Source: Rhipidocladum racemiflorum
Lineage: Eukaryota > Streptophyta > Magnoliopsida > Poales > Poaceae
Assembly (NCBI GenBank): GCA_036346355.1
Contig: CM070578.1
Coordinates: 15,948,501-16,012,500 of the forward strand
Direction of reading: 5' to 3'
DNA length: 64,000 nt
Every line of letters begins with the position of its first letter. The stretch's first letter is position 1. The notes below the pieces were generated by a model. That model did not search any database. It saw only the letters and a list, made by a program, of their open reading frames with translations, and was not told the origin of the DNA. The position numbers and the translations under genes were made by a program. Below, in pieces: positions 24,079-35,872 of the stretch.

Positions 24079-26858
24079 TCATCTTTGTAGGCAAGTCTTA
24101 TTGAGATCCACAAGAGTAAAACCTCTCTTATCGATCTTCACTCCGTGTGGAAGTCTCACCCACTTACATCGAAATAATGGAACTTGGTATATTCCGCAAT
24201 CGAGCTCCCAAATTTCTTTGATCATCCCGTAGTAGGAGTTCATTGTGGTTGAGGATCCTCTTTTCGAGTGATGATCATTGAAGAAAGCATCTATGCTCAC
24301 ATCATTATTTTGAACTGTACTCTTCGCATCTTGACTTTCAGTGTAAAAGGTGTAGCCATTAATATCGTACTCCCGCCATGTCTGTACATTAAATCTTTGT
24401 CCATCAGCCAACCATTTGACAACCCCACTGATGGATACTTTCGTCTTTTCTTTGAACCATGTGAGGAATCGATCATTGTGTTCTTGTGTGATGAAAAGCT
24501 CATCCATATATGGATTCTCTTCCCGTAATATCAACTTGTATTGCTGGATGTATGGATGAACTTTTGCGCTGTATTGCAAGATTGTAAAATTCATTTTACA
24601 GTACATATCAAATTGTAAACTCGTAAGATTAGACCCAATAAATCATTCGCCACCAAGTCTGGCACACCAATTAGTTGTATTTTACCTAGATAGTCCATGC
24701 AAAACTCAATAACCTCTTCGGCCCCATAACCTTCAACAATACTACCCTCAGGCTTCGACCTATTTCTCACGTATGACTTTAATGTACCCATATACCTCTC
24801 AAACGAATACATGTAACATAGTAATGTGGGTCCACATATCTTAATCTCTCTAACAAGGTGAACAACAAGGTGGACCATAACGTCGAAGAACGACGGAGGA
24901 AAATGCATCTCAAGCTGACAAAGAGTCTGCACCACCTCACTCTGTAATTTGTCTAGTACACCAGGATCAATAAACTTGCTAGAAATCGCATTGAAGAAAT
25001 AACATAGCTTTGTGGTTGTCAACCTGATATCCTTTGGCAGAATATTTTGATTGCAACAGGGAGCATTTGGGTCATCAAGACATGACAGTCATGGGACTTT
25101 ATACCAAGCAACTTCAAATTATCCATAGTCACAAGCTTCTTAATGTTTGTAGAGTAGCCCGATGGAACTTTAATACATTGGAGATACTTGCAGAGGTCTT
25201 TTTTATCCTTCTTGGACAAGGTGTAGTATGCAACGGGGATGTACGAACCTTTTTCATCCTCCTCTATCACTACAAGCTTGAGCCTGATTCCCATATAGGC
25301 CATATCGCGGCGAGCATTCACACCATCCTTGGTCATCCCAGGTATAATCAGCAGGATGCTAACAAATTATTGTAAACATTCTTCTCAACGTGCATGACAT
25401 CAATACAATGACGAACATCTAACTCCTTCCAGTATAGTAAGTCCCAAAATATCGACATCTTCTTCCAAATGGTCCTGGGACGAATATATTTACAGCTCTT
25501 TCCATACTGAATATCAATATCCTCCACGTGTGAATATACTTGCCTTCCACTCATAGGTTGTGGACTTGTGGGGCCGCATGAACTTCCCTCTTCCCATCAA
25601 ATTTGTAATCCATCTTACGGTATCGATGACTTCGAGGTAGAAATATACAGCAACCCATGTACACAGTTTTCTAGGAATTCGGCAGCCACAAGCTCTCAGT
25701 CTCCTCTTCATAAATTGGACACGCTTTAGCTCCCTTCGTGTTGTAGCCTACCAAATTACCAAGGGATAATTGGATATATGCCACTGCAGGAACCACTTAT
25801 TCGAGATTTGCCATCTTTCCTTTACTTTTCCAAACGATGCCATTATGAAACCGTGTTTATTCGAAATATGCCACCGCTCGCGTCCGGTCACGACACGTGT
25901 CCCGTCCGCGATGGCAAATCTCGAATAAGCGGTTCCTACAGTGGCATATATCCAATTAATACGGGACACGTGTTGTGACCGGACGCGAGCGGTGGCATAT
26001 TTCGAATAAGCACGGTTTCATAATGGCATCGTTCGGAAAAGCAAAGGAACGATGGCAAATCTCGAATAAGCGGTTCCTGCAGTGGTATATATCCAATTAT
26101 CCCAATTACCAAAGGCCGAAAAATCATTTATGGTGCAAAATATTATAGCCCGTAGGGTGAAGTTATCTCTTTTATATGCATCCCACACCGCGACCCCCCT
26201 CGTTCCACAATTTTACCAAATCTTTAATCAGTGGTGCTAGGTACACATCAATATCATTTCTTGGCTGTTTGGGTCCCGAGATTAGTAATGACATCATGAT
26301 ATACTTCCGCTTCATGCACAACCAAAGAGGGAGATTGTAAATACAAACTGGCCAAGTGTTGTGACGACTGCTCATGTTACCAAAATGATTCATTCTATCG
26401 GTGCTCAATCTAAATCTTATGTTCCTCATCTCGGCATCAAACTCCTCATGTTTCCAATCACAGTTTTTCCATTGAGCCGAATCAGCAGGGTGTCTAAGCT
26501 TGCCATCTTCCTTTCGATATTCATAATGCCAACGCAACAAATTTGCCTCTTTGGAATTTGCAAACAACCGCTCCAAACGGAGAATGATGGGCAAATACCA
26601 CAATACCTTGGCTGATGCACCTTTGTTCACATCATCACCGTTGTCAGTTTGGTTCTTACGCTTCTTGTCATTACGTTTCTCCTTTTGTTTGTATCGAAAT
26701 ACACCACAAACTGGACAAACACGCAGTTCCTTATGCGGTTGTGGTATAATATGCAATCATTTGGATATGCATGTATCCTTTCTATTTCCATTCCCATAGG
26801 ACATAGTAGCTTCTTCGCTTCATAAATGCTTGTTGGCAACTTATTTCCCTCTAAAAGC
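24079..26858 (-). pseudogene. CACTA transposase TNP2, central and C-terminal part
   Basis: From 26858 down: LLEGNKLPTSIYEAKKLLCP, HAYPNDCILY, CPVCGVFRYK, then WYLPIILRLERLF, LLRWHYEYRK, HPADSAQWK, STDRMNHFG, WPVCIYNLPLWLCMKRKYIM and NDIDVYL. These are the ordered blocks of Transposase_21 (TNP2). After the 341-bp element at 25763-26103 the gene continues with the next blocks, DUF4218 (25022-24591, MVHLVVHLVREI and MYSFERYMGTLKSYVRNRSKPEGSI) and DUF4216 (24606-24079, KEIWELDCGIYQVPLFRCKW). Frames shift between blocks, so it is dead. The 5' part lies beyond the inserted Tat element, at 38827-38293. The family excises and inserts CACTA elements. Confidence 0.88.
25763..26103. mobile_element. 341-bp palindromic MITE, copy 1 (Mutator-like target duplication)
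   Basis: The element starts GGGATAATTGGATATATGCC and ends with its reverse complement. Nearly the whole length is an inverted repeat, so it can form a long hairpin. It has a perfect 9-bp target duplication, AATTACCAA (25754-25762 and 26104-26112), the size made by Mutator-like transposases. It has split the TNP2 gene. A second copy of identical length is at 44925-45265. Confidence 0.92.
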
Positions 26859-26863
26859 ATATC

Positions 26864-27497
26864 TGTCGACGATTGGAGAACGGGCTCCCGTCGAGCTTAC
26901 TTGTTGAATGGGGGATCAACAGAGCCCCGTCGTACGGATCGAAGAGGGCGTTCGAGCGATGCGAGGTCGGGAGAAGGAGAAGAAGGGGGACACGGTGTTT
27001 TATCCTAGTTCGGGCCTCTCACCGTCGAGATAATAGCCCTACTCCAGTGTATTGTGTTCTATCTTCGTGTCCCTCCCCTGTTACAGATCTTCAGGGGGGT
27101 TTAAATACTACGACTAGAGGTACATAGAAGGTAACTACCTCCTGGGATTGCGCCGCGCAATCGTACTTACGATCTACTACCCTTGATCTGGGCGTTATTT
27201 GAATTTCGGGTATGATTTCCCTTGATCTCCGGCTGATTGGTTGCCACCTTCCTTCCTCGTGGCATTGGCCAGGGCACTCAGGACCAAAACACCCGAGCGG
27301 TCGCGGCCTCTACGAGCATGCTTGCTCGTGGGGGTGTGTTTGGTGCTTCATGCGGCGAAGGTGCGAATGCACATGCTCGGAGGAGAAGGAGGATGCTCGT
27401 TTCGTTCTCCCGAGCATCTTCTTTTAGTGTTGCTTGGTCGGCGGGTTTAGCTTTTCACGAAGTACCGTGGTCTTTTGCCGGATAGCCAATCCCGACA
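26864..27497 (-). repeat. 3' LTR of the Tat element
   Basis: Ends TG...CA. It aligns along its length with 37652-38287, with scattered substitutions and short indels, several in homopolymers. On the minus strand it follows a G-rich tract (about 27498-27510, CTCGGGGCTAGC) that may be the polypurine tract. Confidence 0.92.
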
Positions 27498-27907
27498 GCT
27501 AGCCCCGAGGTTCAAGTGGGAACCCTCGGGCTTCCCCTTGAGCCTAAGAAGACTTGAGGGGATTGAATTTCCTTTGGTCGTGGCTCACGACCATTTTTAA
27601 ATCGGGAGACGAACTTCTTTACCCGCCGCGTGCTTGCTCCGCGTGGGCGCGTCGTTTGGTTGTTCTGCGGTTCCTTCTCTGAGAAGCCTCCTTGTAACGG
27701 TACGGCAGTTTCTCGGAAAGCGCGCTTTCTCCAGCCAGGTGTCGCTACGTGATAGGCGGCGATTTTAACCTGCCCCTTCGCTGTCTTTTTAACCCTTTCT
27801 ACCGGGAGAGGTCGGAGTTGCATCGTCTCTTTGCTCGTCTTCGGCCAAAAATCTTCCAAGAGCCCTAGCGCCCAAGAACCCTTTTCGTTCCCCTTCCTTC
27901 TTCGGCC

Positions 27908-30900
27908 ATGGCGCGTTTCAAGGTTAGCCAGATGACCCGAAGGAGGCTCCAGGTGCTCACGGACGAGGGGTACGTCGACCCAAGCTCGGGTCGAGTGCCA
28001 GGGGATGATCTGTGGCGGCACCGCGAGGCGGAGATCGTCTCCTGCGAGTTATGCGCCATCAACGGGCTTCGTGCCGAGAGCGACTTCCTCGCCTCCGTGC
28101 TCGCCTTCTGCGGGTGCGAGATCTCTCATCTCCACCCCAACTCTATCCTTTCTCTCGCAATCTTCTCCCATCTTTGCGAGGCTTACGTGGGTGTAATGCC
28201 CACGGCTAGCCTCTTCTTTCACTTCTATTCCCCCTTCCGCACCGGCCGGGATGGCTCCGCCGGTTGCGTTTATCTTCGCCTCCGGCCCAACCGACCATAC
28301 GAGTACCCCTTCGTTGCTCTGAAGGACTCGGTGTCGGGTTGAGGCGACCTCTGGTTCTACCAGAAGAAGGCGGAGGGGTCCCAGTTGGTCTATCTTTGGG
28401 GAGGGCGCTCCGCCCTCTGCGAGGCAGCGCGCCGCTCGTGCAACCTGAGGAAGAGCGGGTGCTCGGGGCGATCGGTGAGCTTGCCCGAGATGGGGCTCAC
28501 TGGTCGGGATATCGCCCGACTTCACCTTCAACCGGTGTCCCCCGAGGCGCCGCGAGCATCCCTTCTTCAAGGTGACCGGGTGGCATGACTTCACCGCGAG
28601 GACAACGCAGTATGTTCCTGGACCTCTTTCCGAGCATCATTTGCTACAGTGATCGGTGCTATGCATATATATATATATATTTTCTGTCTTAGTCTTTGGT
28701 TGCGACGCAGCTCCGAGGACGGACTGGGTTGACGAGAGGGTTGCCGAGATGTTCGGCGCCCCGAAGGAGAAGGAGCTGACGCCCAATCGTCAGGTCCCCA
28801 AGAACATTTTTGACCGTGGCGACGCGGTAAGTACATCTTTCGCTTCGCTCGGGGCATGTTTTCCGAGCTCATTCCTCCCGATTTACGTTTGCGAGAGAAG
28901 GTCGCCCTTGAGCTTGCGGTGTCGAAGGCCGCAGTCACGCCGCAAGCCGACACCCGGCCAGGGTTCCGCATGAAGAGCGGCGGGTCGAGGCCGCCAAGCA
29001 TCCGCCTCGCCTCCCCGCGCCAAGCGGTCGAGGCGCCGAGCTTCGACCAGGACCCCCACGCCGCACCTTGAGTACGCCGACCGCCAGAGGTAGCGAACCG
29101 AATCTGGTTCGATGACTTCAAGCGGAGGCCGGAGCCGATGAGCCGATCGGGAACAGCGCTCGCTGAAAGCGGCGAGGAAGGCCGAGGAGGAGGCCAGGTC
29201 CTCCCGACCAAGGAGCGGTGGAGAGGCAGATCAAGGCCCTCGGGACCAGCTTACTCGGGTGGTCGGCGACCCAGGAGGAGGAAGAAGAGGAGGCCACCTA
29301 TGCTGCAGTCGGAAGGAGCGGGAGGTCGACCTCTCAAACAGCCTCGGCTGGAAGAGGTCGACATGGACGACGTCGACCCGGCGATGGCACGTGCGATGAC
29401 GCCGCGGAGGAGCGTCGTGGTCGTGGGCCGAGGCCTCACGAGGCCGCCATGCAGGTCGCCGTGGCTCGGCGAGGAGGCCGAGGAGGATGGCGCCGCACGC
29501 GTAAGGTAAGTTCTTACTTCATTCTCTTATTCTGTTCTTGTCTTGCGATTTTCTTGAGCTAACCCCACCCCGTTTGGCGTGGGCGTGATAGCTCGGATGT
29601 CGTTTTGGACTTCCGCCCGGATGGTCGAGGAGATTATCGACTCTGCGGTGGGCCGAGCTCGACCGCGTCGTCGACCAAGTGATGGCCGAGATGGGGAGGC
29701 GGCGCCGGCTACGGACCAGTGGAGCCCGAGCTTCCTCGGCGGGACCAGCGGAACCTATTCGGCCCGCGGAGGAGCGAGAGCCGCAGGGGACTGAGGACCA
29801 AGACGCCTTGGCCTTGGTTCCTTGCGAAGAGACGTCTGCGGGCGAGGCTCAGGCGCCGAGCCCCGAGGAAGGGAGCTTGGTCGCTGCCGACCAACAGCCC
29901 TTGGCCGTGAGCCAAGGAGAGGAGGAGGTCGTCCCCGACCTAACTCCTTCGGCCTTGGGGCACCAGCGTCCCGCCACGGAGGTGCAAGGGGCGGAGGTGA
30001 TCGCCTTGATCAAACGCCTCCGACCGCGGAGCATCGGTCGCCTCCGACTATGGAGGGACAAGAGGCGGAGGTGATCGCCCTTGATCCAATGCCTCCGGTC
30101 GCAGAGCATTGGTCGCCTCCGGCTGCAGAGGGACAAGAGGCGGAGGTGGTCGTTGACGACCAACTGCCTCGGCCATGAGCAAGGAGTGGCGGCGCTTCGT
30201 GGTTGGCGTCTGACCCGAGCGCGGTGCTGACCAGGAAGGCGGCCACGAGCCGCTTGCTGTGGAAGAGGACCAGCCTCGGGGCGACCCGGGGTTGGTCGAA
30301 GGTGGTGACGCCGTTGCTCTCCTGAGAGCACCGGGTGCTCAGGAGGAGCAAGACCCCGGCGCGCCGGTCCGGGATGACTTGGTCAATCCCTTCTTTCGGG
30401 CTGGCGCGACCAAGCCTTGGCCGCCGGGACAAGGTGGTCACCGGCTCTTCCGTAAGTTTCATGTTCCTTCTTTTTCCTGTGATCGATCTTACGGGAGTCT
30501 GCTCACTTTTTCCCTTCTCTTTTCTCTTTACGCCCGAAGTTTGCCGAAGGCTATGGAGGATATCGACGCTACCTCGGTCTCCTTGCAGAAAGAGTCTTGG
30601 CCGTACCACCATGAGCAAGACGCCAAGATCGCCGATCTTGGCGTCGGGTCTCGAGGTGCGCGAGGCCGACTGGCAGCTGGAATCGGCGAGGAGCCTCATC
30701 GCCGGGCTCCGGGACCAGCTCTTCCAGAGCGAGACGGCGAAGAGCACTTCAGAGCAGAAGTGCGCCGAGCTTGACGAGGAGCTGGGGAAGTTGCGGCTGG
30801 AGGTCCCCGACCTGCGCGCCGAACTCCAACGAGCTCGGGAGCGCGAAGAGGCCCAGCTCAAGGAGGTGCAGCGCCTTCGGGACAGCGCGGCTGAAGGTCG

Positions 30901-30991
30901 TGCCGCTCGGCGGAAAGTTTTGGACTTGGAGGCGGAGGTCGACTCCCTTAAGGAGGAACTTGCTGCCCTTCAGGTCGAGCGTAGGACTTAG
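27908..30991 (+). pseudogene. Antisense gene of the Tat element (putative gypsy-type transposon domain, coiled-coil tail)
   Basis: This gene is opposite to gag-pol. It opens with ATG at 27908 (MARFKVSQMTRRRLQVL). The following 140 residues (LCAINGLRAESDFLASVLAF, LAIFSHLCEAYVGVMPT, LFFHFY) match the family called putative gypsy-type transposon or Transposase_28. At 28340 a TGA stop sits where relatives have a Trp before DLWFY, a likely nonsense change. Later pieces include RTDWVDERVAEMFGAP with a perfect donor (GCGGTAAGT, about 28827), an acidic 25-residue repeat (own entry) and a C-terminal coiled coil (about 30650-30988) rich in Glu, Leu and Arg heptads, ending at TAG 30989. Several introns and frameshifts make the exact structure uncertain. 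Function of the protein family is unknown. Confidence 0.75.
29991..30165 (+). repeat. 75-bp (25-residue) tandem repeat in the antisense gene
   Basis: Units begin GCGGAGGTGATCGCC at about 29991 and 30065 and GCGGAGGTGGTCG at about 30140. One frame encodes PPxAEHxSPP and EGQEAEVIALDPM-type repeats, acidic and Pro-rich. Confidence 0.75.
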
Positions 30992-31732
30992 CTCCTTTTT
31001 TATTTTTAGCTCGTGTAACCCTGTAAAAAAAAACAACGCTTCGGGTTAAATGAGCAAACTCGCAGGTGTTTGGTCCTTGCCTGTTTTTCTTGAGTTTGCC
31101 TTCAACATATGCCCATATGATCCGATTCTGAGAAAGGAAACAAGTTCCTGCATAGAGCATATATCATAGATACGAGCAAAGAAAACAAGTTCCTGCATAG
31201 ATCATATATCATGGATACGAGCAAAGGATCCTTGGTAAGAAGGGACGGAACGTTCCTATCATACGGAGCATATATAGCATCGTCATCTAGCAGCATTGCA
31301 GACGAACTTATCCGACAAGTATGTTGCGAGCACGAGTTTGTTCATGGGAAAATTTAAGGGTCGCTTTGGTCGTGACGATTTTATGAATGATATAAGTAGG
31401 TCGGTTGCGTCGAGAAGAAATGTGAGCATAGAGTAGACGAACTTTAAACCAACATTACGTAGAGCCACCATACCCGAATGGTCACTGAACCGGGCTTAGA
31501 GTGGATGCTCGCGCCCGACCACGCATACAGTGAAAAGCTACTGTGGAAAGTGAACGATTGGGCGAGCATCCGGCCGGGGGCCAAGGGAAATGGTGCGCAC
31601 ATACTTGTCGGATAAGTTAAATGCGCAATGCAGCTAGACGACGATGCTCGTTCGACAAAGCGAGGACGAAACACGAGAAAGAGGGAAACGTTTTATTGGA
31701 AAGAACGCCAAGGCGCGAGATAGAGTACTCGT
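30992..31732. other. Tat element spacer between the two convergent genes
   Basis: Non-coding region between the antisense gene and the integrase end. A 45-bp tandem duplication (beginning CAAGTTCCTGCATAGA, 31141 and 31186) is the only structure found. Confidence 0.6.
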
Positions 31733-34700
31733 CTAAACGTGGAATTTACGCAATTGATCGATGTTCCAGGTGCTAGTGAGCTCCCGACCATCTGGCATCG
31801 CGAGGCGAACAGCCCCCGGGCGTGCTGTAGACACGACCGTGTAGGGTCCTTCCCACCTTGGGGTTAGCTTGTTGGCCTTCGACAGGTCTTGAACTCTTCG
31901 TAAGACCATGTCGCCGACTTGCAGGACCCTAGGTCGGACTGTCTTGGCCGCGTGCCTACGAAGAGCCTGTAGGTAAACCGCAGACCGGAGCAACGCCCGT
32001 TCGCGTGTCGCTTCGACGAGGTCCAGGTCGATGAGGCGCTCAACTTCTTGATCGACGGAATCGATCAGTTGCACCCTTGGGGAACCCAGCACGATTTCGG
32101 CGAGTGTAATGGCCTCCGCGTAGACGAAGTCGGAAAGGCGTTTACGCTGTGGCTCGGCCGTCGTGGTGCGCGACAGACCAAGAAACGGCGGGAAGCTCAT
32201 CCACCCATCTTTGCTTGTCTTTGGTTGAGGGTCTTAAAGACCCTCTTTTATGCCCTGGACTAGCTGCCCATTTGCTCGCTCATTTGCTCCGTTACTCTGT
32301 GGATGTGCCACAGGCGAAGCGGACCTTGGTCCCGACCTCCTCGCGATAACTTTGGAACAGTTCATTTGGTGAACTGGTCCCGTTGTCTGTGATAAGGCGG
32401 TTGGGTATCCCGAACCGAAGTTACCACATTATCGCGGAGGAATCTCTTGGCCGCTGGGCCGAGATGGTCGAGACGGGCTCGGCCTCTATCCACTTAGTGA
32501 AAGTGTCGATGGCCACGAGCAAATACTTGCAGCCTTTTCGACCTCGGGGAAGGGTCCAAGGACATCGAGCCCCAGGTTGAGAACGGCCACGAGAGCGGTA
32601 TGGTTTGCGGGGCATATGCGGTTGACGGACTTTTCGAGCATGAAATCGGCATGCCCGTGCAGTCGTTACGATTGACCGTCGTCCGTCAAGGCCGTGGGCG
32701 ATAGTACCCTAGTCGGAAGGCCTTGCTCACAAGCGCCCCGAAGACGAGTGAGCTCCGCACATTCCTTCATGGATATCACGAAGAAGGTACTGGCCTTCCT
32801 CCGAGAGACGATCCGAAAGGATCCCTAATGCGCCTTTCAGGTATAGGTCGTCTTCGATCACCTGTCTTGAGAAGATCGCCTTATTAGCCAGAACGCCGGC
32901 TTTTTCCTCGGGCAATGTCCCATGCGCAAGATATTGGATGAATGGCGTCATCCAATTTGCACTTTGCTCGAGGAAGGAGACCCTACCGCCCGGTCTCTGG
33001 TGCCTCCTCTTCGAGGGAATGGAGGGCTTGTGTAGGTGCTCGACAAGCACCCCCACCTGAGCGGTGGTTTGAGAGGAACCGACCTTAGACATTTGGTCGG
33101 CCAGGAATTATCCTTCTGGGGATGTAGATTACTTCAAATTCTTGAAGTATTTCTCCATCTTCCTTACTTCAGCCAGTCTGGCGCCATTGAGGTATCGGAA
33201 CACCGATACTCCTTGTTGACCTGGTTTACGACCAAGCGTGAATCGCCCTTCACAATGAGCCGTTGGACTCCTAGCGATTTACATGCCCAAGTCCGGCCAA
33301 AGGCCTTCGTACTCCGCCCGCGTTGTTAGTCGCAATAAATGTAGTTGGATGGCGTCGTAGCTGTTCTCCATCCGGGAGACCAAGATGACGCCACTTGACC
33401 GGAGCGCTCGTATGCTCGGGATCCATCGAAATACAGAGTCCAGGAGTTTTCCCTTGAATCATTGGTTCCGCTGGCTGGTGGAGCCGGAGCCGACCATTCT
33501 GCCACGAAATCAGCCAAGACTTGTGATTTTATCGCCGTGCGGGCTGAGAACACCAGCTCGAACTCGGCGAGCTCCATTGCCCACTTGGCTATGCGACCAC
33601 TGGCGTCTTGATTTTTCAGGATCTCCCTGAGTGGGAAGCCGGTCGGCACCACGATCTTGTGTGCTTGAAAGTAGTGACGCAACTTCCGGGAGGCCATCAG
33701 TAATGAGTACAGTAGTTTCTGGACCTCGGGGTAACGCTCCTTTGGTCCATGAAGTACTTCGCTGACGTAATAGATAGGTCGTTGGGTACCATCTCTCTCT
33801 ACTGCCAACACCGAGCTTACCGCTTGCGGGGTTGCCGCCAGGTATAATAGCAATTCTTCCCCTGCCGTGGGTGTGACGAGGACGGGCGGTTGGGAGAGGT
33901 ACTGTTTTAGCTCTTTGAACGCGCGATCAGCTTCCTCCGTCCACGTGAAGCCATCATGCTTGCGGAGGGCTTTAAAGAAAGGTAGTCCTCGCTCCCCCAG
34001 CCGGGAGACGAACCGGCTTAAGGCGGCCATTCTTCCGGTCAGAGCTTGTACTTCCTTTACGCATGTGGGCGACCTCATGTTCTCAATGGCTTCGATCTTC
34101 TCCGGGTTAGCCCCAACGCCATTTGGCCCGACCATGTAGCCGAGCACCTTGCCAGCCTTTACGCCGAATACGCATTTCTCTGGATTTAGCTTTATTCGAT
34201 GCTTATTGAGGTTACAGAAAGTTTCTTCCAAGTCAGCAACGTGACCCGAAGTACTTTTGCTTTTGACAACTATGTCGTCGACATAGACCTCCAAATTTCG
34301 ACCCACTTGGTCTGTGAAAGTCTTCTGCATGAGGCGTTGAAAGGTTGCTCCCGCATTTCTCAGACCGAAGGACATGGTCATATAGCAGAAGGTACCGAAC
34401 GGGGTGATGAAGGAAGTCTTCTCCTCGTCTTCGCGACAGTCGATTCGATGATAGCCTGAATAGGCGTCTAGGAAGCTCATGGTTCAGGACCACTGCCGTC
34501 GCGTCCACCAATTGGTCTATGCGAGGCAACGGGTAGTTGTCTTTTGGGCACGCCGCGTTCAAACTCCGTGTGGTCGACGCCATGCGCCACTTGCCTCCTT
34601 TCTTCCTCGACTGAATCGATTGGCCAGCCACTCGGAGTGCTCGATCTCTCTGATGAAGCCAGCTTTTAGGAGTTTATCAAGTTCCTCCTGATGATTGCCT

Positions 34701-35754
34701 GCTTTTAGGGAAAAGCGTCTAAGCTTCGTCTCATCGGTTTTTGTCGGTGAACCGCTAGCTTTGTGCTCGACCACCTCCCTTGGGACCCCGGGCATGTCGG
34801 ATGGTTCCCAGGCGAACACATCCGACCTTGCTCGGAGAAAGGTGACGAGCTCGAGTTCCTATTTGGGATCTAAGGAAGATCCCAAATGAATGACCTTGGC
34901 CGGTTCCGACTTGTTGAGCGGAATGACCTTGGTCTCTCCTCCAGCCGAGGGCAAGTTTAGGCCGAGAATGCTTCGGCTCTTGGTCGGGACCGCGAGTGGG
35001 TAATCGACCGACCATATCTAAGGCTCTTTATCGCCAATTGAGTGCGGACTTGTGGTTCCCTTTGATGGTTATAACTCCGTTCGGTCAGGGAATCTTCAGG
35101 CACCGTCACAGCGTGGTGAGGCGGCCATGAACTTGGCCAAGGCCGGCTGCCGAGGATGGCGTTGTAGGCCGACTCAAAGTCCACCACCTCGAAGGTGATT
35201 AGCTCCGTTACGAAGTTACTTGGGCCGCCAAAACTTACGTCGGGACGACCTGCCCCAGAGGTTTGATCGAGGTGCCCGGGACTATCCCGAAGAAGGGCAC
35301 GGCCACACTCTTGATTTTGGAACGAGGAATCTGCATCTCGTCCAAAACCTTGGCTGAAATAAGGTCCAAAGAGCTCCCGGAGTCTATGAGGACCCGACCG
35401 ACGACGGTATTGCTGATGGTGGGGTTCCACGACCATCGGAAGCCTCTGGGGTTTGGTCATTCCAAGGGGACAGTCGTCCTTGGAGAAGGTCAGGGATACC
35501 TCCGACCATTTCAGCTGCTGCACCGGAGGCTTACCCTGGGTAACATGGTGCACTTCCCTTGCGGCCTCCTTTAAGTCCCGGCGGGACTTGTAGGCGGAGG
35601 AGCCCCCGAAGATGACCGCTATGTGATTCCTTGGTTCTTGGTATTCCATGTCATCCTCACTTTCCTCGGCGGGCTGTTTTCCTTTGTCATTTTCACCTGC
35701 TCTGAAGCGTTGGCATGGGACCCTGCCAGAAATCGCTTCCAGCGGTAGGTCCAC
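31733..35754 (-). pseudogene. pol of the Tat element: protease, RT, RNase H, integrase
   Basis: From 35754 down. A protease-side segment has FVTELITFEVVDFESAYNAI (about 35250-35150). RT has FITPFGTFCYMTMSFGLRNA and the active site YVDDIVVKSK (about 34480-34260), and an RNase H follows (LLLYLAA and PIYYVSEVL). Next comes a second RNase H-like start (WTLYFDGS), an extra domain typical of the Tat lineage. Integrase pieces are at 33092-32727 and 32615-32421 (LVAIDTFTKWIEAEPV). The integrase end at 32200-31733 contains the phrases VGDMVLRRV and KLTPRWEGPYTV. The longest unbroken frame is 384 residues (34480-33326). Several frameshifts separate the domains. Confidence 0.88.
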
Positions 35755-35872
35755 GTCCGCAATTCCGTAGGTCGTGCCTGCGTCGCTGGTGAAGCGGACA
35801 AGAGAGGTCGCCCTCGGTCCGCTTGGTCGCCTCGTCCTCGAGGCCTGTGTGGTTGTCCTCTTCCCCGAAGCG

